DNA of 64,000 bases from Nocardioides pini (GCF_026712185.1 NZ_JAPPUX010000003.1:124001-188000), one strand, 5' to 3'. Counted from the stretch's first letter, positions 17,859 to 25,289 are shown. The notes: generated by a model not told the origin, from the letters alone. A program made the numbers and translations.

Positions 17859-18034
17859 CGGGCGTGCACCGTTGTTGGACGTTGCGCCACGTTGACTAGA
17901 CGGTCCGTTAGACCGGGTGACCTGCCTAGTTAGACGGATGCCGTCGTTTCGCTGGACGTAGGCGCGTGATTCCGCGGCGCGGGTGTCGGTTCGTTTCCGC
18001 GGGGTTGACGCGGGATTCCGCGGGGCGTGGCGGT
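17859..18034. promoter_or_regulatory. Left attachment arm: integrase arm-type sites and operator heptamers
   Basis: TTCCGCGG occurs three times (17970-17977, 17995-18002, 18016-18023). Two more copies lie at a similar distance from the core on the right side (60236-60243, 60247-60254), as expected for integrase arm sites. TAGACGG (17897), TTAGACC (17908) and TTAGACG (17930) variants cluster beside the core. No gene is visible. Confidence 0.55.
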
Positions 18035-18036
18035 CC

Positions 18037-18106
18037 GTCCAAAGAAAGTGTGTTCGCGGACTTGTTTGAGTGGACGGCAGGACTTAGCGTCTTCGGTGTC
18101 AGCAAG
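18037..18106 (+). promoter_or_regulatory. Promoter cassette P1
   Basis: Box GTCCAAAGA at 18037, -35 TTGTTT 18062-18067, 17-bp spacer, -10 TAGCGT 18085-18090, seven bases, then GTCAGCAAG 18098-18106 at the expected transcript start. All elements keep the same spacing in the other cassettes. It drives the DUF932 gene. Confidence 0.7.
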
Positions 18107-18130
18107 TAACCGCACCGAAGGAGCCACACC

Positions 18131-19093
18131 ATGAACGCCACCACCACCGCCCCCGCCGGGTTCACCCGCACCCCCGCCTGGCGCACCCTCGGCGGCTTCG
18201 TCCGCAAGGACAGCGGCAACATGACCGCCCGTGAGGCGATGGTCGCCGCGGGCCTCAACGACTGGAACGTCCGCAAGGAGCCGATGTTCACGGCGTCGGG
18301 GATCGAGATTCCCAACCGCGTCGCCACGGTCCGCACGGACCCGGCCACGGGCGGCACCGAGTACCTCGGCTATGTCGGTCACAACTACGTCATCCAGCAG
18401 AACGAGGAGACCTTCGACTTCCTCGACTCCATCGTGGACGAGTCGGGCGCGCACTACGACGCCGCCGGGATGATGAAGAACGGTGCCCGCATCTTCACCA
18501 CGCTCAAGATGCCCGAGGGCATCAAGATCGCCGGGGAGGACGCACACGACATCTACCTGCTGGCGTCCAACGGTCACGACGGCTTCAACGCCTTTCAGGT
18601 CGCCGTGATGCCGATGCGTCTCGCGTGCACCAACCAGCTCACGATGTCCCTCCGCGGCGCGAAGCAGTCGTGGAAGATCCGCCACACCGTGAACATGGCC
18701 GGTCGCCTCACCGAGGCCCGCAACTCCCTCGAGTTGACGTTCGACTACATGGACGAGTTCGCCTCCGAGATGGGCCGCCTGCTCGACCAGGAGATGACCA
18801 ACGACGCCTTCGACAAGCTCGTGAAGGGGATCATCCCCGACGCCAAGAGCGACAGCGGCAAGGCCGCCGTGGACGAGAAGCGCGGCGACCTGTGGCACCT
18901 GTTCACCGAGGCCGAGACGAACGCCTTCGGCCGTGGCACCAAGTACGCCGCCTTCAACGCGGTCACGGAGTGGGCCGACTGGCTCGCCCCCATGCGCGGC
19001 GACACCGACGGGACGAAGCGTGCGAAGCGCATCCTCGACGGTGGCACCGTGCAGGACGTCAAGGACTACGCGCTGGCGTCGCTCAGCGCGTGA
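18131..19093 (+). CDS. DUF932 phage/plasmid-like protein (TIGR03299 type)
   Basis: This 320-residue protein has the DUF932 layout: WRTLGGF near the start, MTAREAMVAAGLNDWNVRKEPMF, VGHNYVIQQNEETFDFLDSIV, VMPMRLACTNQLTMSLRGAKQSWKIRHT and ADWLAPMRGD. It is common on actinophages and plasmids; the function is unknown, and nucleic-acid-related roles have been proposed. AAGGAG precedes ATG 18131. It is monocistronic between P1 and the terminator at 19100. Being next to attP with its own promoter marks it as a moron-like accessory gene, probably expressed apart from lytic genes. Confidence 0.85.
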   Translation: MNATTTAPAGFTRTPAWRTLGGFVRKDSGNMTAREAMVAAGLNDWNVRKEPMFTASGIEIPNRVATVRTDPATGGTEYLGYVGHNYVIQQNEETFDFLDSIVDESGAHYDAAGMMKNGARIFTTLKMPEGIKIAGEDAHDIYLLASNGHDGFNAFQVAVMPMRLACTNQLTMSLRGAKQSWKIRHTVNMAGRLTEARNSLELTFDYMDEFASEMGRLLDQEMTNDAFDKLVKGIIPDAKSDSGKAAVDEKRGDLWHLFTEAETNAFGRGTKYAAFNAVTEWADWLAPMRGDTDGTKRAKRILDGGTVQDVKDYALASLSA

Positions 19094-19099
19094 CACACG

Positions 19100-19132
19100 C
19101 CGGGCCGCCCCTTTCCCCGGGGGGCGGCCCGG
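19100..19132 (+). terminator. Terminator after the DUF932 gene
   Basis: CCGGGCCGCCCC (19100-19111) pairs perfectly with 19121-19132, 12-bp stem and 9-nt loop, 7 bp after the stop codon. Confidence 0.75.
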
Positions 19133-19213
19133 TCCCGCGCTGTGGACACGTCACAACTAATCCGGCGGGTGCCCCGTCACACGGGTTCACCATCCGCAAC
19201 CGCAAGGGGAATC

Positions 19214-20416
19214 ATGCGACTCACACTCACCGCCGCCGCCGTCATGGGGGCGGCTCTGCTTGTCCCGATGGGGACGGCCACAGCAGCGGCCGAGACGTGC
19301 GACGGGAAGGCGGCGACCATCGTCGGCACGCCCGGGGGGACGATCACCGGCACGGAGGGGCCGGACGTCATCGTCACGAACGGAGCGACCCGGGTCGACG
19401 CGCTCGGGGGCGATGACCTCGTGTGCGCGACCGGAGACGCCACGGTGGGAGCGTTCCTCGGCGAGGGGGCCGACACGTTCCTCGATCAGGGCGGCAAGGG
19501 TCACGGGGTCATCGGCGGCACGGCCGACGGCATCGACACCGAGGCCGACGTCATCCGCCTCGCATCGTGGGGGACCGTCCGCAGCGGCACGCCCGGCCAG
19601 CCGAACGGCGACACCATCGACCTCGCCGCCGGGGGCGACCTGTTCTGGAGCGGCACCCAGACCGCGCCCGGGTCCGTGACCACCACCGGGGGCGGCCTGT
19701 TCCTCCGGGGCCAGACCGAGGTCACGGTGGACGCCAGCGGCACCGTCACCGGGCCGGACACGTCCTTCGCCTACACGGGCCGCTTCGACTGGTTCCACCT
19801 CACCACGAGGGCCGAGGCCGGGACGTTCACCTTCCGCGGCACCGACCACGACGAGAACGTGGTCGTGGACGCCCCGACGACGTTCGACCGCCACGTGACC
19901 CTCGGCGACGGGGACGACACGTACGAGACGAACGGCCTCGGCGGCAACGCGTCCTGGGCCAAGGGCAACGAGGGCGAGGATCGCCTGCTGCTCAACCTCT
20001 CGGGCCACCGGGTCAAGGCCGACCTCGGTCGCAAGGTCACCGCGGCCGACGGGCAGACGTTGACCCGCATCCGTGGCTTCGAGGACTACGTGATGAGCGC
20101 GCGGCGCGTGAAGGTGCGCGGCACGAACCGCGGCGAGCGCCTGTCGCTCATCGCCTGCCGGACGTTCGTCAACGCCGGGCCGGGTAAGGACGTCATCACG
20201 CACTCCGTCGAGTACGGCGAGGGCGACGAGTGGACGACGCCGCGGTGCAAGAACTACCGGGCCGTGGTCAACGGCGGCCGGGGCCGGGACACGATCAAGG
20301 GCACGCCCGGCAATGACCGTCTGATCGGCGGCCGGGGCTTCGACACCATCGACGGCGACTTCGGCCGCGACGTGTGCGAGGGCGAGTCCAAGCGGCGCTG
20401 CGAGCGTCGCCCCTGA
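19214..20416 (+). CDS. Secreted protein with RTX-like (hemolysin-type) repeats
   Basis: A 400-residue protein starting at ATG 19214 after AAGGGGA. The first 27 residues (MRLTLTAAAVMGAALLVPMG, then TATAAAE) are a signal peptide with an Ala-x-Ala-type cleavage site. The rest is Gly/Asp-rich: GTITGTEGPDVIVTNGATRV, LGGDDLVCA, and near the C-terminus GGRGRDTIKGTPGNDRLIGG followed by RGFDTIDGDFGRD, which are GGxGxD nonapeptide repeats that bind calcium in RTX proteins. Six cysteines may form disulphides. Chromosomal actinobacteria carry similar secreted 'calcium-binding' proteins. In a prophage it suggests lysogenic conversion or surface masking. No P cassette precedes it; it is 121 bp after the DUF932 gene. 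Confidence 0.75.
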   Translation: MRLTLTAAAVMGAALLVPMGTATAAAETCDGKAATIVGTPGGTITGTEGPDVIVTNGATRVDALGGDDLVCATGDATVGAFLGEGADTFLDQGGKGHGVIGGTADGIDTEADVIRLASWGTVRSGTPGQPNGDTIDLAAGGDLFWSGTQTAPGSVTTTGGGLFLRGQTEVTVDASGTVTGPDTSFAYTGRFDWFHLTTRAEAGTFTFRGTDHDENVVVDAPTTFDRHVTLGDGDDTYETNGLGGNASWAKGNEGEDRLLLNLSGHRVKADLGRKVTAADGQTLTRIRGFEDYVMSARRVKVRGTNRGERLSLIACRTFVNAGPGKDVITHSVEYGEGDEWTTPRCKNYRAVVNGGRGRDTIKGTPGNDRLIGGRGFDTIDGDFGRDVCEGESKRRCERRP

Positions 20417-20430
20417 TCCTAGATTCCCCC

Positions 20431-20499
20431 GTCTAGGCGCTTCGGCCGCCCGTCTTGTTTCCTGAGACGGGCGGCCTTAGTGTCTCCGGTGTCAGCAAG
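20431..20499 (+). promoter_or_regulatory. Promoter cassette P2 nested in a terminator hairpin
   Basis: -35 TTGTTT 20455-20460, 17 bp, -10 TAGTGT 20478-20483, GTCAGCAAG 20491-20499; the upstream box is GTCTAG at 20431. GGCCGCCCGTCT (20444-20455) pairs with 20465-20476 as a 12-bp hairpin that ends the secreted-protein transcript, so the -35 begins at the foot of the stem and occupies the loop. Confidence 0.65.
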
Positions 20500-20522
20500 C
20501 AGGCACCACCAAGGAGCACCCG

Positions 20523-20876
20523 ATGGCCAGCAAGATGCGTCCCCCGTTCGTCCGCCTCCACGCCGCGACCCTCGACCCGGCCACCCGGCCCGACGAGCTC
20601 GCCGCCCGCCTCCGCGACGCCGAGGCCGTGACCGGCCGCCACCGCCTCGCCGAGGGTGCCGTCTACGCGTCCGGGTGCCGCCGCTACCTGCTCGACACCG
20701 GGGACGCGTGGACCCGGGCCGGTGACGCCGCCCCGTCGTGGGGCGGGGAGTCCGACCACCGCTCGCGCATCGCCGGGGACGCGTGGCGTTGTTCCTGCGG
20801 CGACAGCGGCACCGCGGCGGACCCGGTGGCCGCCCATGCCGCGCACGCCGCGTCATCGCGTGCCGTCGCCGTCTAA
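20523..20876 (+). CDS. Prophage protein, unknown function, possible zinc site
   Basis: 117 residues: FVRLHAATLDPATRPDELAARLRDAEAV, then a C-terminal WRCSCGDSGTAADPVAAHAAHAA. The CxC with two histidines ten or more residues later (C-x-C...H-x-x-H) could bind zinc. AAGGAG lies before ATG 20523. The gene follows P2, and its last codons, GCC GTC TAA, form one of the CGTCTAA heptamers that start cassette P3. No family recognised. Confidence 0.6.
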   Translation: MASKMRPPFVRLHAATLDPATRPDELAARLRDAEAVTGRHRLAEGAVYASGCRRYLLDTGDAWTRAGDAAPSWGGESDHRSRIAGDAWRCSCGDSGTAADPVAAHAAHAASSRAVAV

Positions 20877-20940
20877 AGAATCTGGCCGTGTGGGCTTGTT
20901 TCCTGAGACGACGGGACTTAGCGTCTCAGGTGTCAGCAAG
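20871..20940 (+). promoter_or_regulatory. Promoter cassette P3
   Basis: Box GTCTAAAGAATCTGGCCG at 20871-20888, -35 TTGTTT 20896-20901, 17 bp, -10 TAGCGT 20919-20924, GTCAGCAAG 20932-20940. It overlaps the stop codon of the preceding gene. Confidence 0.7.
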
Positions 20941-20972
20941 CAGCACCCGCACCACCTACCTAGGAGCACCCC

Positions 20973-21872
20973 ATGACGAACACGACCGCGGAGACCATCG
21001 GCAAGTTGCTCGCCAAGGCCGAGCGCACCGACAACCCGCACGAGGCCGAGGCGTTCACCCGCAAGGCCGAGGCCCTGATGGTCAAGCTCGGCATCGACGA
21101 GGCGATGGCCCGACAGGCGGCCGGGCAGGATGTCCGGCCCGAGACGATCATCGAGCGGCGCATCCGCGTCGCCGTCGAGGCCGCCAAGATCGGCACGTGG
21201 TATCCCGACGGCACGACCACGACCTGGGCGTGCGTGTCGTGTGACCGCGACCTCCCCGTGAAGAAGTTCCCGACCACCGGCAAGGAGGGCGGCCGGGGCC
21301 GCGAGTGCCGCGAGTGCCGCGACAGCCGCGTGGCCGAGCGGAAGTTCATCACCGCCGAGACGAACGCGTACAACCGCGAGCACGTCGTCGGGTGGCACAC
21401 CATCGCCAAGGCCCTCGGGTCGGACCTCTACTTCACCGGCAACTACGCCACCGCGCACCTCGTCGGGTTCGAGTCCGACGTCGCCCGGATCGAGATGCTC
21501 GTGACGTCGCTCAAGACGCAGGCCACCCTCGCGCTGTGGACGTGGTGGAAGGCCGAGGGCGACGAGGCGAACGCGTACGCCACCGACAACGACCGCACCA
21601 AGGCCCGCCGGGACTTCGTCGTCTCGTTCTACGTCGTGGTGGCCCGCCGCCTCCGCGAGCAGACCAAGCAGACCATCGACGCGACCCCGGGCGCGGCCCT
21701 CGCCCTCCGCGACAAGGCCGCCGAGCTCAAGGACCACATGGAGGACAAGGACCTCCGCACGACCCGGGGCCGGTCGTACTCCGGGTCCGACGCGGGCGCG
21801 GACGCGGGCCGCAGGGCCAACCTCGGCGGTTCTAACGCCGTCGGGGGCGGTCACCGGGCCATCGGTCGCTGA
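20973..21872 (+). CDS. DUF2786 protein with inserted cysteine-rich zinc-finger module
   Basis: A 299-residue protein. Residues 1-50 (IGKLLAKAERTDNPHEAEAF then TRKAEALMVKLGIDEAM) are the DUF2786 signature. Residues about 85-120 insert a finger CVSCDRDLPVKKFPT...ECRECRDSR (two CxxC pairs). The second half (WHTIAKALGSDLYFTG, VARIEMLVTSLKTQATLALW) continues like a DUF7168-type region often joined to DUF2786. The finger matches those in the products at 22584 and 49421. The role is unknown; nucleic-acid binding is likely. It lies behind P3 and is followed by a terminator. Confidence 0.8.
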   Translation: MTNTTAETIGKLLAKAERTDNPHEAEAFTRKAEALMVKLGIDEAMARQAAGQDVRPETIIERRIRVAVEAAKIGTWYPDGTTTTWACVSCDRDLPVKKFPTTGKEGGRGRECRECRDSRVAERKFITAETNAYNREHVVGWHTIAKALGSDLYFTGNYATAHLVGFESDVARIEMLVTSLKTQATLALWTWWKAEGDEANAYATDNDRTKARRDFVVSFYVVVARRLREQTKQTIDATPGAALALRDKAAELKDHMEDKDLRTTRGRSYSGSDAGADAGRRANLGGSNAVGGGHRAIGR

Positions 21873-21877
21873 CCCCC

Positions 21878-21907
21878 GGACGGGGCGGCACACGCGCCGC
21901 CCCGTCC
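21878..21907 (+). terminator. Terminator after the DUF2786 gene
   Basis: GGACGGGGCGGC (21878-21889) pairs with 21896-21907, 12-bp stem and 6-nt loop, 5 bp after the stop. Confidence 0.75.
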
Positions 21908-21918
21908 CATCCGGCACC

Positions 21919-21988
21919 GTCCAAAGATTCTGGCCGCGCGGGCTTGTCTCGGTAGACGAAGGCACTTAGCGTCTTACACGTCAGCAAG
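21919..21988 (+). promoter_or_regulatory. Promoter cassette P4
   Basis: Box GTCCAAAGATTCTGGCCG 21919-21936, -35 TTGTCT 21944-21949, 17 bp, -10 TAGCGT 21967-21972, GTCAGCAAG 21980-21988. Confidence 0.7.
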
Positions 21989-22020
21989 CAGCACCCGGCA
22001 CCACCACCAAGGAGCACACC

Positions 22021-22257
22021 ATGAGCGAGCACTACCCGGCCGACGCGATCCAGACCGTCACGGCCGCCATCCGCGACATCGAGGGCGTGGGCACCCGCTA
22101 CACCGGCCTCGACGTCGACCACGACGAGAACGGCGTCCGCGTGTTCCTGTGGGACACCGAGCTGGGCGGCCCCGTCACGTGGTCCGGCATCCCGCTCACC
22201 GTCACCGCGGCCGAGGTCACCGCCCGCGTCGTGGGCGACCTGTGGGACCGGGCATGA
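22021..22257 (+). CDS. Small prophage protein, unknown function
   Basis: 78 residues, MSEHYPADAIQTVTAAIRDIEGVGTRYTGLDVDHDENGVRVFLWDTELGG..., an acidic alpha/beta protein without a recognised family. AAGGAGCACACC precedes ATG 22021, the same leader as the other P-cassette genes. Its TGA overlaps the next ATG (ATGA). Confidence 0.65.
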   Translation: MSEHYPADAIQTVTAAIRDIEGVGTRYTGLDVDHDENGVRVFLWDTELGGPVTWSGIPLTVTAAEVTARVVGDLWDRA

Positions 22258-22526
22258 GCGCCCGGAACCCCGCGGGGAACGCCACCCTCGGCTTCAACGG
22301 CCGCCGCGCGGTCCGCATGTTCGAGCACGACGCCCTCGCCGAGCTCGCCCGCCTGGGCTTCGGCAACCCGCGGATCGTGCGCCGCACCGCCCACCACGAG
22401 AACGGCGACCGTCGCCGCCGGGTCGTCGGGGAGACGGTCGTCACCGACTACGACCGCACCGGCACCAACTCGGACGGGTCGCCCCGGTACGACCGGGCAC
22501 GCCTCACCGCCACGTTCTCGATCTAG
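22254..22526 (+). CDS. Small prophage protein, unknown function
   Basis: 90 residues, MSARNPAGNATLGFNGRRAVRMFEHDALAELARLGFGNPRIVRR..., then repeated charged beta-strand text (ETVVTDYDRTGTNSDGSPRYDRARLTATFSI). Coupled to the preceding gene by ATGA. No family recognised. A terminator hairpin follows 8 bp later. Confidence 0.6.
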   Translation: MSARNPAGNATLGFNGRRAVRMFEHDALAELARLGFGNPRIVRRTAHHENGDRRRRVVGETVVTDYDRTGTNSDGSPRYDRARLTATFSI

Positions 22527-22533
22527 TCCACCG

Positions 22534-22561
22534 ACGGGGCGGCACCACCGCCGCCCCGTCC
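22534..22561 (+). terminator. Terminator of the P4 unit
   Basis: GACGGGGCGGC (22534-22544) pairs with 22551-22561, 11-bp stem and 6-nt loop. Confidence 0.7.
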
Positions 22562-22583
22562 CCACCCCGGAAGGAAGGAACAC

Positions 22584-23177
22584 ATGACCGCCACCGCCAC
22601 GGACGAGGTTCGCCTGGTCTACCTGCCCGCCACGAAGGGGGCGGGCAGGGTCCACCGGACCACGTGCGAGCACATCCCGGCCAAGGGGACGCCGATCCCG
22701 GCCGAGCGCGTCGACCCGGACGCCCTGTACGACGCCACGCGGGCCACCTGCTGCTCGCCCCGCATGTTCGACATCCGCAACGCCATCGCCGCCCAGACCG
22801 GCACCACCACGAAGGAGAACGCAATGCCCAACGCCGCTCAGAAGTCCGCCAAGAACAAGGCCGCCGACGCCCCGAAGCCCGCCGCCGCGAAGGACAAGGC
22901 CGAGAAGGCACCCGCGAAGCCGGCCGCCTCCAAGAAGGCCGCCGCCGCACCCGCGAAGGACAAGGCCGACGCCGCCCCGGCGCGGACCAAGGTCGGGACG
23001 TTCGACGTCGGCACCAAGGACAAGTTCAAGTGCCAGGGGGAGTGCGGCGAGACGCTGCCCGTGAAGAAGTTCCCCACCGTCGGCACCGAGGGCAAGCGCG
23101 CGGTCGAGTGCCGCCCCGACCGCGACAAGCGCACCAAGGCCGAGAAGGCCGCCCGCGCCGCCGCCAAGGCGAAGTGA
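22584..23177 (+). CDS. Lys/Ala-rich protein with N-terminal Cys/His segment and C-terminal zinc finger
   Basis: 197 residues in three parts. Residues 1-78 (GRVHRTTCEHIPAKGTPIPAE, ATCCSPRMFDIR) hold Cys and His. Residues 80-135 are a histone-H1-like Lys/Ala/Pro linker (AAQKSAKNKAADAPKPAAAK). Residues 150-185 are the finger KCQGECGETLPVKKFPT...VECRPDRDKR, where the last CxxC is reduced to C-x-x-D. An internal ATG at 22824 (MPNAAQKSAKNK) has its own AAGGAGAACGCA site, so a shorter second product is likely. DNA binding is inferred from charge. Downstream of a terminator, it must have its own weak promoter or readthrough. Confidence 0.65.
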   Translation: MTATATDEVRLVYLPATKGAGRVHRTTCEHIPAKGTPIPAERVDPDALYDATRATCCSPRMFDIRNAIAAQTGTTTKENAMPNAAQKSAKNKAADAPKPAAAKDKAEKAPAKPAASKKAAAAPAKDKADAAPARTKVGTFDVGTKDKFKCQGECGETLPVKKFPTVGTEGKRAVECRPDRDKRTKAEKAARAAAKAK

Positions 23178-23179
23178 CC

Positions 23180-23350
23180 ATGCCGCGGATCAAGGTCACC
23201 GGCTACCTCGACACCGACGACCTCGACCCCGAGCACGTCGACACGTCGCACGAGATGGGCCTGTCCACGGCAGGCTACGAGCACATGATCGGGGCCGACG
23301 GGTCGCGCGGCCTCGGCCTCGATGACGTCGAGTTCCAGATCGAGGACTGA
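23180..23350 (+). CDS. Small acidic prophage protein
   Basis: 56 residues, MPRIKVTGYLDTDDLDPEHV... with Asp/Glu-rich ends; it begins 2 bp after the preceding stop. Proteins of similar size and pattern are frequent in actinophages, with no assigned function. Followed by a strong terminator. Confidence 0.55.
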   Translation: MPRIKVTGYLDTDDLDPEHVDTSHEMGLSTAGYEHMIGADGSRGLGLDDVEFQIED

Positions 23351-23357
23351 CCCACCC

Positions 23358-23526
23358 GGGGGCCGCCGGACCACCGCCCGGCGGCCCCCCACAATCCACC
23401 TCACGGCGTGACATCGCCGCCGTGTGCAAGACCGGCCGACACCCCGTAGTGTCGGCCCAACGACGCCCCCCGTCGACCCGGTGCGCTTGCTGACACTTGT
23501 GCTCCGAAGGGTCCGGGGGGCGTCGT
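23358..23526 (+). terminator. Two terminator hairpins and a large inverted repeat
   Basis: First hairpin: GGGGGCCGCCGG (23358-23369) with 23378-23389. Second: GGCCGACAC (23434-23442) with 23449-23457. A 12-bp inverted repeat ACGACGCCCCCC (23460-23471) and 23515-23526 encloses a reversed copy of the GTCAGCAAG transcript-start sequence (minus strand, around 23486-23494). No gene is visible in 23351-23640. Confidence 0.65.
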
Positions 23527-23544
23527 CTATGTTCCGACAAGATC

Positions 23545-23614
23545 GTCTAAAGAAAGTAGGCGTGTTGTCTTCGGTTCGTGGACGCGGCGACGTAAGTTCT
23601 TGAGCGTCAGCAAG
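23545..23614 (+). promoter_or_regulatory. Promoter cassette P5
   Basis: Box GTCTAAAGAAAGT at 23545, weak -35 TTCGGT 23570-23575, 17 bp, -10 TAAGTT 23593-23598, GTCAGCAAG 23606-23614. Spacing identical to P1, P3, P4 and P6 although the hexamers are weaker. Confidence 0.6.
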
Positions 23615-23640
23615 CGATCACCACTCGGAAGGAACGCCCA

Positions 23641-23838
23641 ATGAACAAGGACGTACGCCAGCTCATGAAGGCCGCGAAGCGCGAGGGTCTGGAGGTCGCC
23701 ACGCAGGGCGACCACCTCCGCGTGACCAACCCCGCGACCGGGGAATGGACCACCGTCGCCAAGACGCCGAGCGACTACCGCTGGCGCAAGAACTGCCTCG
23801 TGCACCTGCGGCGGATCGGGTTCCGCGGCTGCCGGTGA
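23641..23838 (+). CDS. HicA-like small protein
   Basis: 65 residues, MNKDVRQLMKAAKREGLEVATQGDHLRVTNPATGEWTTVAKTPSDYRWRKNCLVHLRRIGF. The helix-strand-strand-strand-helix rhythm and the TPSDYRWRKN-LRRIGF end match phage HicA/YcfA-fold (dsRBD-like) proteins. In HicA toxins the catalytic His lies in 'GSHxxF'; here GDHLRV is the equivalent. No HicB antitoxin is adjacent, so it is not called a toxin-antitoxin system. GGAAGG precedes the ATG. Confidence 0.6.
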   Translation: MNKDVRQLMKAAKREGLEVATQGDHLRVTNPATGEWTTVAKTPSDYRWRKNCLVHLRRIGFRGCR

Positions 23839-23862
23839 CGTAGGCGGCCACAGGAACGACGA

Positions 23863-23902
23863 AACGCCCCCCACCCGACCAGTTGGCCGGATGGGGGGCG
23901 TT
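23863..23902. terminator. Bidirectional terminator between convergent left arm and late operon
   Basis: AACGCCCCCCA (23863-23873) pairs with 23892-23902. It lies 25 bp after the HicA-like stop and 26 bp beyond the end of the leftward membrane-protein gene, so it serves both directions. Confidence 0.75.
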
Positions 23903-23927
23903 CGTGTGTCAGCGGTACGTCAGACGG

Positions 23928-24212
23928 TCACAGCGGGCCGTCGTCGTCCTTGATCCGCGGCGCGGCCAACAGCCACGGCGCGAAGCGGCCGATGATGTCG
24001 TTGACCCCCGGGAGGGCCATGACGCGGGTGATCCCGCCCGCGACGGCGATGGACGCCGCCACGAGGGGGAAGCCCGGGTCCACGCCCGCGGCCTCGATGA
24101 CGAGGCCCCACACGGCCGCGACAGCGACCACGAGGGCGAACACGGTGCGGATGGTGGCCCGCCACGGGTAGGCGGCCTGGGTCGTTGCGCGGTGACGCAT
24201 GGGGGCTCCCAT
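23928..24212 (-). CDS. Small membrane protein, holin candidate
   Basis: 94 residues, start ATG 24212 overlapping the nuclease stop (TGATG). Two hydrophobic segments: TIRTVFALVVAVAAVWGLVI and FPLVAASIAVAGGITRVMAL, then a short amphipathic C-terminus ending KDDDGPL. A two-TM protein at the end of the lysis region could be a holin, but the membrane proteins at 26250 and 26553 compete for that role. Confidence 0.55.
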   Translation of the reverse strand: MGAPMRHRATTQAAYPWRATIRTVFALVVAVAAVWGLVIEAAGVDPGFPLVAASIAVAGGITRVMALPGVNDIIGRFAPWLLAAPRIKDDDGPL

Positions 24213-25261
24213 CACTTGAAGTCGATCAGGTCGACGGTGCCGACGAGGACGTTGTGGGCCGACGTCTCGGAGCGGTTCGACGTCGCGCCGACGCTGAGCT
24301 TCGCCTTGACGTAGGTCTTGCCATAGAAGATGTAGTCCGACTTGCGGCCAGACTTGCGGAGGGTCTTCTCGCCATCGCGGCACACGTTGTCGAAGGCGGA
24401 CTTGCACGCGGTGCCGTCGATGTTCTGCTTCATGCCGGTCTCCCAGAACAGGCCGGACGCAGCGCCGGACCCGTCGCGCTTGACGCGGTGCAGGAGGTCG
24501 ATGTTGTAGGTCTTGGGCGACGAGTTGAAGTCGCCACCGAGGACGACCTTGCCGCCCGCGTCGTACGCGTTGACCGTGTTCGCAACGGCGGTCGTCGCCA
24601 TCGTGCGCGAGGAGATGTCGTCGGCGTCCTCGTCACCGGCCGGGAGGTGGGTGTTGAAGACGTTCACGATGCCCTTGCCGCCGCCCGCGCCCCAGAGGAT
24701 CTGGGCACCGGCGAGGGTGTGACGGCGCGACTTGCGGGTCTGGAAGGTGGCGTCCGCCGTGCCCGCGACCGGGATCACCGGGAGGACCTGCACCGACTGG
24801 TCAACGATGGGCCACGCGCTCATGATGAACGTGCCCTTCTGCTCGACCGTCTGCTGGCCGTTGGTCTTCTCGCAGGAGTTCTGCGTGTAGGGCGGGACCG
24901 CGCCGAGGTCCGGGCGCGAGCCCTGCTGCTGCCACACGAACTGGCCGAAGTAGTAGCCCGGGAACTTCTGCTGCATCTTGGCGTAGTCGCGCTCGCACGC
25001 CTCCTGGATGAACACGACATCCGGCTGGTTGGCGTTGATCTGCGCCGTGAGCTCGACGAGGGGGTTCTCGTTCGTGCCCCACCCGTCGAAGGTGCCGTTG
25101 TCGTTGAGGTCGTTGTCGGCACCGGAGCCGATGTTGGCCGTGATGGACGTGAAGCGGTGCGTCGCGGCCGAGGCCGGGGACGCGGTGAGGGCGACGAGGA
25201 ACGTCGAGGCGAACATGACGAGGGCTGCCACGATGGCGGCCGGGGACTTAGCGATCCGCAA
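24212..25261 (-). CDS. Secreted endonuclease/exonuclease/phosphatase (EEP) family protein
   Basis: 349 residues from a TTG at 25261 placed after GAAAGG; no nearer ATG/GTG fits. A signal peptide (RIAKSPAAIVAALVMFASTF, then LVALTASPASAA) is followed by the EEP fold: ITANIGSGADNDLND, VVFIQEACERDYAKM (metal-binding Glu), FNTHLPAGDED, LGGDFNSSPKT (Asp/Asn) and SDYIFYG near the C-terminus with a later histidine (SAHNVLVG). This is the DNase-I-like phosphodiesterase fold. Secretion from a prophage hints at an extracellular nuclease expressed by the lysogen or at lysis. A terminator hairpin and a CGTCTAA heptamer lie just upstream. Confidence 0.82.
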   Translation of the reverse strand: MRIAKSPAAIVAALVMFASTFLVALTASPASAATHRFTSITANIGSGADNDLNDNGTFDGWGTNENPLVELTAQINANQPDVVFIQEACERDYAKMQQKFPGYYFGQFVWQQQGSRPDLGAVPPYTQNSCEKTNGQQTVEQKGTFIMSAWPIVDQSVQVLPVIPVAGTADATFQTRKSRRHTLAGAQILWGAGGGKGIVNVFNTHLPAGDEDADDISSRTMATTAVANTVNAYDAGGKVVLGGDFNSSPKTYNIDLLHRVKRDGSGAASGLFWETGMKQNIDGTACKSAFDNVCRDGEKTLRKSGRKSDYIFYGKTYVKAKLSVGATSNRSETSAHNVLVGTVDLIDFK

Positions 25262-25289
25262 GGGAGACGCCTTTCTTCTAGATGACCGC

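Noticed and set aside
18091..18130. Riboswitch in the common leader after the P cassettes
   Set aside because: The conserved part is about 10 nt with no consistent folded structure; start-site conservation explains it better.
23641..23838. HicAB toxin-antitoxin system
   Set aside because: Only a HicA-like protein is visible; no HicB frame lies on either side.
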